A stretch of 64,000 nt of DNA from contig JAVCCK010000046.1 in the NCBI GenBank assembly GCA_030765525.1, forward strand, positions 1-64,000. The letters run 5' to 3'. Below are positions 51,350-57,543 of this stretch, one piece after another; within the stretch, counting starts at the first letter, position 1, and every line of letters starts with the position of its first letter. The notes under the pieces were generated by a model. It was not told the origin of the DNA, searched no databases, and saw only the letters and a program-made list of their open reading frames with translations. Origin of the DNA: Candidatus Lernaella stagnicola (GTDB lineage: Bacteria; Lernaellota; Lernaellaia; Lernaellales; Lernaellaceae). A program made the translations under genes and the position numbers.

Positions 51350-53722
51350 ATGCGAGCAACCTTGTTGCGTCCTTGGGTATTGTTACTTCTTTGCTTTCTA
51401 CTCTTGAGCATGACAGCCGCGTGTTCCTGCGGCGACGACGACGATGATGACAATAATGACGCCACCGACGATGACAGCGGTGACGACGATGACGACGACG
51501 ATGACGATGATGACGACGACGATGATGACGATGACGATGACGATGATGACGACGACGACGACGATGATGACGACGACGACGACGATGATGACGACGATGA
51601 TGATGACGACGATGATGATGACGACGATGATGATGACGATGATGATGACGATGACGACGATGATGACGATGACGACGATGATGATAACGACGACGATGAT
51701 AACGACGACGATGATAACGACGACGATGATGACGATGACAACGATGACGACACTTCCGGCGAACCGCTCGAACGCTGGGTCGCCGGCGGAATTCCGGGCC
51801 ACAGTGGAACGAGCACGCTGTTCTACGACGGCACGCTCTACAGCGCGTTGTGTGTCGGCCGCGAGCTCTATGTTCTGGAGTGGACGCCGGCCAAGGGCTC
51901 TGTGTTCGATTGGGTCGCGAGCGACGCGGGCGAACCGGCGCTGGCGATCGATTCCAGCGGCTACTTGCACATCTCCTACAAGCAGATGGAAGGCGAAGAC
52001 CTAGGCTACGCGACCGACAAGACCGGGTCGTGGGTCGTGGAGACCGTCGATTCGGTTACCCGCGTCAGCTACGACAACGATATCGCGGTCGACGGCGACG
52101 GCTTCGTGCACATCAGCTACTACCAGCTAAGCGGGTCGGATCTGATGTACGCGACGAACGAAACCGGCACGTGGCTGAGCGAAACTGCCGTCTCTACCGA
52201 CAGCGTGGGACGCTACAACGCCATCGCGGTCGACGGCGACGGGTACGCGTACATTAGTTATGCCAAAACGACCGACGACTCGCTCCAATTGGCGACCAAT
52301 GCCTCGGGGAGCTGGTTGAGTTCGACGATCGCGGCCGCGCCGAACCATGCGAACCGGCACGATATGATCATCGACAGCAGCGGTAACTTGCACGTCGCCC
52401 TGCTAAACGACAGTGACAACTCGCTCGATTACGCTGAAAACAGCGGCGGGGCCTTCGCCGTAACGACGATGGATGATTCCCAAAGCTATAGCGAATACGT
52501 GACCATTGCGCTTGATAGCAACGAGAAGTTACACGTGAGCTGCGTGGGCAGCAGCACGTTGGCGTATCTGCACAATTTGTCGGGCAGTTGGCTGCTCGAG
52601 ACTGTGGACAACGCGTTCGCGGCCGGGAAATACAGTTCCGTGGCCTTGAATGCGACCGATGTGCCGCATTTCGTCTACAGCCGCGCTAATTACCTGAAAC
52701 TGGCCCTCCCCGACGCGGACGTAACAACCTGGACCATCGAGGATATCTTGGACGAGGGCGACGCGGGCTACGAGCTTCATCTGAAACTCGACTCGCTCGG
52801 TCAGCCGCACATGGCGTTTCGCGAGTATCGGGGTGGATATTTGCATTACGCCAGTCCGGTTCTCGGAGGTTTCGACGTTGAAGATCTGGACGTCCCAGGG
52901 TTCGACGGCGACTTTCTACTCGATGGAAGCGATGCGGCTCACATCGTGGGTATTTCTTCGTCCGTGCACCGCCTAGCCTACGTGACCAACGAATCCGGCG
53001 CTTGGCTGGATGAGGCCGTCGTGGACGGCACGGTGTCTGCCATTCAGGTAGCGATCGTGCAGGATTCGCTCGACGACCTTCATATCGCGTTTGTCGGCGA
53101 CGACGGCCTTGGCGACGATAAATTGCACTTGGCCTCGGGTGGTTACGGTTCGTGGACCGTGATCGAAGTGCCCGTATCGGTCGACGCGCCGCAATACACG
53201 AGCATGGCCGTTGACGACAACGACAAGCTGCACTTGGCCGTAGTCGACGAGACCGACCAGTTGGTATATGTGACCAACGCAAGCGGTAGTTGGACCTCGG
53301 AAGTAATCGATGCGACCGGCAGGTGCGATACCCCGGCCATCGTGACCGATGCGGCCAACAAGGTACACATCTCCTATTATGAAAATAATGACGACGATTT
53401 GCAGTACATCACCAACGCAAGCGGCAGTTGGGTGATTTTGGACATCCACGCGCCCGGCTTCGCGGGTAACTACTCCGACATCACCATCGACGGCGGTGGT
53501 AACCTGCACATCGCGTACTTCTACAATTCAACCTACGACCTCTACTACGCCGATGACGTGGGCGGCAGTTGGGGCGCGGCGCCGATCACTAAAGGCGGGC
53601 AGGCAGGGTATTACCCCGCCATCGCCATAGACGCCGCGGGCCGCGCACATGTCGGGCACCGCACAGAGAAAGCCGTGTACTACAACCGTTTCCAGACCGA
53701 TTACATCGGTCCGATATTCTAA
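51350..53722 (+). CDS. Lipoprotein with ~106-residue Asp tract and propeller-like repeats
   Basis: A 790-residue lipoprotein (signal peptide ends MTAAC, Cys25). Residues 29-134 are almost entirely Asp with some Asn, the longest acidic tether in the window. The rest is a series of about 12 repeats of 45-50 residues of the type 'YNDIAVDGDGFVHISYYxxxxxDLMYATNxxGxW', e.g. 'GTWLSETAV', 'GSWLSSTIAAA', 'GSWTSEVIDATG'. This resembles BNR/beta-propeller repeats and predicts one or two propellers. ATG 51350 follows GGAGAGGAGAGG. A terminator lies 15 bases after the stop. Function is likely adhesion or ligand binding. Confidence 0.88.
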   Translation: MRATLLRPWVLLLLCFLLLSMTAACSCGDDDDDDNNDATDDDSGDDDDDDDDDDDDDDDDDDDDDDDDDDDDDDDDDDDDDDDDDDDDDDDDDDDDDDDDDDDDDDDDDDDDNDDDDNDDDDNDDDDDDDNDDDTSGEPLERWVAGGIPGHSGTSTLFYDGTLYSALCVGRELYVLEWTPAKGSVFDWVASDAGEPALAIDSSGYLHISYKQMEGEDLGYATDKTGSWVVETVDSVTRVSYDNDIAVDGDGFVHISYYQLSGSDLMYATNETGTWLSETAVSTDSVGRYNAIAVDGDGYAYISYAKTTDDSLQLATNASGSWLSSTIAAAPNHANRHDMIIDSSGNLHVALLNDSDNSLDYAENSGGAFAVTTMDDSQSYSEYVTIALDSNEKLHVSCVGSSTLAYLHNLSGSWLLETVDNAFAAGKYSSVALNATDVPHFVYSRANYLKLALPDADVTTWTIEDILDEGDAGYELHLKLDSLGQPHMAFREYRGGYLHYASPVLGGFDVEDLDVPGFDGDFLLDGSDAAHIVGISSSVHRLAYVTNESGAWLDEAVVDGTVSAIQVAIVQDSLDDLHIAFVGDDGLGDDKLHLASGGYGSWTVIEVPVSVDAPQYTSMAVDDNDKLHLAVVDETDQLVYVTNASGSWTSEVIDATGRCDTPAIVTDAANKVHISYYENNDDDLQYITNASGSWVILDIHAPGFAGNYSDITIDGGGNLHIAYFYNSTYDLYYADDVGGSWGAAPITKGGQAGYYPAIAIDAAGRAHVGHRTEKAVYYNRFQTDYIGPIF
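51434..51751 (+). repeat. Long GAY-codon tract encoding poly-Asp tether
   Basis: About 106 codons, nearly all GAC or GAT. The two codons alternate in no fixed order, so this is not a simple triplet microsatellite; length variation between strains would still be expected. Confidence 0.9.
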
Positions 53723-53737
53723 GCTGAATCCAAATAA

Positions 53738-53765
53738 GGGGCGGTCGCTCGACCGTCCCTTTTTT
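53738..53765 (+). terminator. Rho-independent terminator after the propeller lipoprotein
   Basis: GGGGCGGTC and GACCGTCCC (53738-53746 and 53751-53759) form a 9-bp stem with one G-T pair and a 4-base loop, followed by TTTTTT. Confidence 0.85.
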
Positions 53766-53908
53766 CTACCTTTTCCGATTCCCTACCGAGGCGACCACGC
53801 TGGTGAAAAGCTTCTCCGGTTTGGCTAAGCCCTCGCAACTGGACGCATTCCCCAAAAGACGCAGATCGTTTACCGGCAGGCAATCTTCGCCGCGGCCTGC
53901 AATCCCCC

Positions 53909-53937
53909 TTGCCGCGAAACGACGTGTTTCGTTATAG
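53909..53937 (+). promoter_or_regulatory. Promoter of acyl-CoA synthetase with operator-like palindrome in spacer
   Basis: TTGCCG (53909-53914) and TTATAG (53932-53937) are separated by exactly 17 bases. The whole spacer is the inverted repeat CGAAAC-GACGT-GTTTCG. A palindrome in this position is a typical repressor operator (TetR-like regulators of fatty-acid genes often use such sites); the regulator is not encoded here. Confidence 0.6.
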
Positions 53938-54004
53938 TTAGGGTTCTAAAATCGCGGGGATCATCCAAAGCAATACGGGTTCGCAATACGGGAGGAATGA
54001 CGTC

Positions 54005-55744
54005 ATGACCGAACTGACACATCGCAAAGGCGTACCGCAATACACGCTGGCTCATTACGAGGAAGATTACGCCGACCGGCACCTGCTGCACGGCTGCGTC
54101 GCGAAGTGGGCCAAGGAAATACCCAACAAGGTGGCGATCATCGATGCGGAAAAAGACATCGAATACACCTACCAGCAGTTCGACCAGATCAGCACCGCGC
54201 TGGCTTTCAAGTTGCTCAAGCTCGGTTTCCGCAAGGGCGACTTCCTGGCCACCTCGCTACCCTTCTTAACCGAGCACGTGTTTCTCGAATACGCCTGCTT
54301 CAAAATCGGCGTCATCCACGCCCCGCTCGACCTGCGTCTGAAAGCGCCGGAAGTCATCCGCTCGCTCGGCCTGATTCAGGCCAAGGGCTTCGCCTTCCTG
54401 GGCAAGACAGCGTTTGCCGACTTCACGCCGCTGGGTCAAGCCATCAAGGACAACTGCGACTTCGTCGAGATTTTCATCCAATTCACGCCGCCGGACGAAA
54501 CCGTCGACTACGCCTACTCCGCCGTGACAATGGCCGAAGAAGCCCGGCAGGAAGCGACCGCCATCATGGCCGATCCCGGCGCGTCGGAGATCTTCCAGCT
54601 TTACCGCGAAGCCGCCGCCTCCATTAAAGAAACCGACGGCTGCCAGGTCATTTACACCACCGGCTCGACGGGCTTCCCGAAACCGGCGCTGCTGTCGCAC
54701 CGCAACATCACGAGCCAGAACATGGGGCTCGGCGGCGCGTTCGGCATTCTCGACAACTCGAAAATGTTGGTGAACCTGCCCCCGTCGCACGTGGGCGGAC
54801 AGGCCGAACAGCTCATGACGCCCTTCTTCTGGGGCGGCACGGCGGTGCTGCTTTACATCTTCGACCCGGCCAAAACGCTTACCGCCATTCAGACTTACAA
54901 CATCGATTCCTTCGGCCAGATTCCGGCCCTGTTCGCCATGGAGTGGAAGCTGCCGAACTACAAGGATTTCGATCTCTCTTCGCTGCGCTTCGCCCTCTAC
55001 GGCGGCCAGCAGGTCACGCGGCAGTTCCTGGAACAGCTTTCGGCGATGGCGCCCAAATTCGGCACCGGCCTGGGCCTGACGGAAATGGGTGGCTTCGTCA
55101 CGTACTCGCCGCTGGACGGCACGGTTGACGATATCCTGGCCAGCGTCGGGTTCGATATGCCCGTCACGCCGCTAACGATCCGCGAACCGATCAAGGAAGA
55201 CGGCACCGCCGGCGACGAGCTGCCCGACGGCGAAGCGGGCGAAATCTGCTTCTCCGGCCCGCAGGTCTTTATCGCTTACGTCAACAACGAAGAGGCGTAT
55301 CGCGCCACGGTCTCCACCGAGGGCGTCTGCTACACCGGTGACCTGGGGTTCAAAGACGAGACGGGCCTGCATTTCTCGGGTCGCGCCAAGTTGGTCATCA
55401 AGCCCAAGGGTTACCAGGTGCACCCGGCGCAAATCGAAGAACACTTCGCCGCACTGGAAGAGAAAGTGGCTTCGACCGCCGCCGTGGGCGCGCAGCACGA
55501 CTTGTTTACCGAGGGCGTAGTGCTGTTCGTCGAGAAAAAACCCGGCGTCGAATTGACCGTCGAGGAATTGGTGGCGCACGCGAAGGAAGTCGCCGGTTAC
55601 ATGCGGCCGTCGCTGTACCTGATCCTCGAACCCGGCCAGATGCCGCTTAACCGTGTCGCCAAAACCGACTACGTCGAACTCAAAAGCCAAGCGAACACGG
55701 CGGTCGAACAAGCCCGCGCGGCGGGCGGCTGGGACCGCGGCTGA
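54005..55744 (+). CDS. Acyl-CoA synthetase (AMP-binding family)
   Basis: A 579-residue adenylate-forming enzyme that activates a carboxylic acid, probably a fatty acid, to acyl-CoA via acyl-AMP. Seen: A3 'IYTTGSTGFPKPALLSH' (about residue 218), A5-like 'GTGLGLTEMGG', A7 'CYTGDLGF', A8 'FSGRAKLVIKPKGYQVHPAQIEEH' and the C-terminal A10-like Lys in 'PLNRVAKTDY'. No CoA-ligase-specific extra domain or membrane anchor is present. ATG 54005 has GGGAGG 9 bases upstream. The gene ends in a strong terminator and its 3' end is duplicated (see copy at 57234). It is isolated, and its promoter has an operator-like palindrome. Confidence 0.92.
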   Translation: MTELTHRKGVPQYTLAHYEEDYADRHLLHGCVAKWAKEIPNKVAIIDAEKDIEYTYQQFDQISTALAFKLLKLGFRKGDFLATSLPFLTEHVFLEYACFKIGVIHAPLDLRLKAPEVIRSLGLIQAKGFAFLGKTAFADFTPLGQAIKDNCDFVEIFIQFTPPDETVDYAYSAVTMAEEARQEATAIMADPGASEIFQLYREAAASIKETDGCQVIYTTGSTGFPKPALLSHRNITSQNMGLGGAFGILDNSKMLVNLPPSHVGGQAEQLMTPFFWGGTAVLLYIFDPAKTLTAIQTYNIDSFGQIPALFAMEWKLPNYKDFDLSSLRFALYGGQQVTRQFLEQLSAMAPKFGTGLGLTEMGGFVTYSPLDGTVDDILASVGFDMPVTPLTIREPIKEDGTAGDELPDGEAGEICFSGPQVFIAYVNNEEAYRATVSTEGVCYTGDLGFKDETGLHFSGRAKLVIKPKGYQVHPAQIEEHFAALEEKVASTAAVGAQHDLFTEGVVLFVEKKPGVELTVEELVAHAKEVAGYMRPSLYLILEPGQMPLNRVAKTDYVELKSQANTAVEQARAAGGWDRG

Positions 55745-55766
55745 TTCCACGAAACCGATCGACACC

Positions 55767-55796
55767 GGCAGGGGTTCGCCCCTGCCTTTTTCTTTT
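55767..55796 (+). terminator. Rho-independent terminator of acyl-CoA synthetase
   Basis: GGCAGGGG-TTCG-CCCCTGCC (55767-55786), an 8-bp perfect stem with a stable TTCG tetraloop, then TTTTTCTTTT. An identical copy lies at 57361-57390 in the right repeat. Confidence 0.95.
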
Positions 55797-55802
55797 CACC
55801 GC

Positions 55803-55949
55803 TTAGCGCGGCGTCCCCCATTGGCTCGGATCGAGGATGATGTCGCAATCCACCGGGTCGATCGTTTCGGGGTTACGGAAGGGCGCCTGACAGTACTCGA
55901 TGAAGTACGCCATTTCCGTGTCGCGCACTACGGATTTCTCCTCCGTCAT
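55803..55949 (-). pseudogene. Truncated 3' fragment of FGE-fusion lipoprotein gene
   Basis: On the minus strand, the last 48 codons of the FGE-fusion lipoprotein are repeated here, with a stop (TAA) where the full gene has TAG. It has no upstream coding continuation, signal peptide or ribosome site. It is a relic of the segmental duplication around the protease gene. Confidence 0.85.
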
Positions 55950-55977
55950 CGTCCTCGGCTACCGCGGCAGTCGACTA

Positions 55978-57075
55978 TCAGGGACAGCCGCGACCTTCGC
56001 AGGTGTCGCCCACATAGCAATAGCGACCCTTAGGTTTGCCCGTGGACAATCCGGGGCAGTCGGCCGGGCATGACAACGTATCGTACCGCCCGTCGCAGCT
56101 TTCGCCCTCGTCGCACACGCCGTTGCCGCAATCGCCGGGCGGGGGCGTGACGCAGTCGGGATCGGCGCCCGTCTCGCACTCGGGATTACACCAATCGTCG
56201 GCAGAGCAATCGGGCGGCGTCGGGCCGGAGACGAATGGGTCGATCCAGCCTTGGAACGCGTCTACGCGCGTACTCACGCCGTAATAGGTGCAGTAAGAAT
56301 CACCGTAGGAAGTGATGCCGCCAACGTAAGGCTCACCGGCGCGATAGGCGAACGCCGGTCCGCCGCTGTCGCCGAAGCACGGGCCGCCGATGATCTGCTG
56401 ATAGGCGATCTGGGTCGCTGCGTCGCCGGCGTCGGGGCAACCGGTCACGTTGCATCCCAGGCTGGCCAGGGGCACATCGATCTGCATTTTCACGCCACTG
56501 GAGCCGGTTTCGGTCTCGCCGAAGCCGGCAATGTTGATCAACGCGCCGATGTCGGCCGGGGTGAATTCGAGCGCCGCGGGCAAATGCGGGACCGGTGCGA
56601 CCGGTTCGCTGATCGCCGTCGCCAGTTTGATCAGGGCCAGATCGTTACGCAACGCCACGCGATCGTAGCCCGGGTAGATCACCGTTTCGGTGACGACATA
56701 CAAGTGATCCAGAATGTCGACCGCCGGCTCATCGCCGACGTAGATCAGCAGATTTTTCGCCGCCATCGTTTTGAACTTCGATTTGGGACCCGTCGCGATG
56801 TCCAGGCAGTGCGCCGCCGTCAGAACCACATCCGACGCAATCAACGTGCCCGAGCAGAAGGGGCCCACGTAGACCACTGATTTTTTGGGGTCGAACTTGT
56901 GTAAGCTGACAACCGCATCGTGTTCCGGAGCGTCGGGCGGAAACCCGTTGTATATAGGGTTGACGCTCTGGTTCAGCCCGTCCGCATCGTCGGTTGCCCT
57001 CGGTTCCGTGGAATCGCATGCCGTCAGCGCGAACGCGAATACCAAGACGACCAAAAATAAGATTCTCGTTTTCAT
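55978..57075 (-). CDS. Trypsin-like (S1) serine protease lipoprotein
   Basis: A 365-residue protease with signal peptide ending FALTAC (Cys20). The catalytic triad is visible: 'VVLTAAHC' (His), 'NDLALIKL' (Asp) and 'GGPCFGDSGGPAFA' (Ser). The domain opens 'IYNGFPPDAPEHDAVVSL', a variant of the IxGG activation cleft. The C-terminal 70 residues are Cys-rich ('CGNGVCDEGESC') and resemble the Cys repeats of the FG-GAP protein. ATG 57075 has GAGGAG about 9 bases upstream. The gene lies exactly between two copies of a 310-bp sequence, so it was probably inserted or left behind by a duplication; its upstream region is AT-rich. Confidence 0.92.
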   Translation of the reverse strand: MKTRILFLVVLVFAFALTACDSTEPRATDDADGLNQSVNPIYNGFPPDAPEHDAVVSLHKFDPKKSVVYVGPFCSGTLIASDVVLTAAHCLDIATGPKSKFKTMAAKNLLIYVGDEPAVDILDHLYVVTETVIYPGYDRVALRNDLALIKLATAISEPVAPVPHLPAALEFTPADIGALINIAGFGETETGSSGVKMQIDVPLASLGCNVTGCPDAGDAATQIAYQQIIGGPCFGDSGGPAFAYRAGEPYVGGITSYGDSYCTYYGVSTRVDAFQGWIDPFVSGPTPPDCSADDWCNPECETGADPDCVTPPPGDCGNGVCDEGESCDGRYDTLSCPADCPGLSTGKPKGRYCYVGDTCEGRGCP

Positions 57076-57233
57076 GACTTTGTACTCCTCAATATTCCCA
57101 TTATTTGAGCATAATCTATTGGCGCTGACCGTGAAACACAATCGCCAAGTTCAGATTTAACTCAAGAAAACGTCCGTATCGCCTTCATAGGGCCAAAACG
57201 ACGCCGAAAACGTAAATTCTCGTCAATTCGGGT

Positions 57234-57338
57234 ATGGAAATTAACCGAATGGCCAAAACCGATCACGTGGCGCTCAAAAACCAGGCGAACATGGCGGTCG
57301 AACAAGCCCGCGCGGCCGGCGGTTGGGACCGCGGCTGA
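57234..57338 (+). pseudogene. 3' fragment of acyl-CoA synthetase gene
   Basis: The last 34 codons of the acyl-CoA synthetase gene recur here, starting at an ATG (Met-Glu-Ile-Asn-Arg) and keeping the frame to TGA. It has diverged with non-synonymous changes (Val to Met, Tyr to His, Thr to Met), as expected for a relic. No upstream promoter or ribosome site. Bases 57076-57233 hold no other feature. Confidence 0.85.
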
Positions 57339-57543
57339 TTCCACGAAACCGATCGACACCGGCAGGGGTTCGCCCCTGCCTTTTTCTTTTCACCGCCTAG
57401 CGCGACGTCCCCCATTGGCTCGGGTCGAGGATGATGTCGCAATCCACCGGATCGATCGTCTCGGGGTTACGGAAGGGCGCCTGACAGTACTCGATGAAGT
57501 ACGCCATTTCCGTGTCGCGCACCACGGATTTCTCCTCCGTCAT
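57234..57543. repeat. 310-bp direct repeat, right copy
   Basis: Right copy of the repeat at 55640-55949, same length and order. Here the minus-strand part is the intact end of the FGE-fusion gene and the plus-strand part is the broken one, the mirror of the left copy. Confidence 0.92.

Larger units (their letters stand above)
55640..55949. repeat. 310-bp direct repeat, left copy
   Basis: This segment spans the end of the acyl-CoA synthetase gene, its terminator and the last 48 codons of an FGE-fusion lipoprotein gene (minus strand). It recurs at 57234-57543 with no gaps and about 23 mismatches counted by eye, 17 of them in the first 105 bases. The two copies flank the protease gene. Confidence 0.92.

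Noticed and set aside
51325-51816. Antisense frames of poly-Ser or poly-Val/Ile over the Asp tracts
   Set aside because: They are simply the complementary reading of GAY codons and have no start context.
57142-57233. An insertion-sequence end beside the protease repeat
   Set aside because: No terminal inverted repeats or transposase were found; the 310-bp direct repeats explain the structure better.
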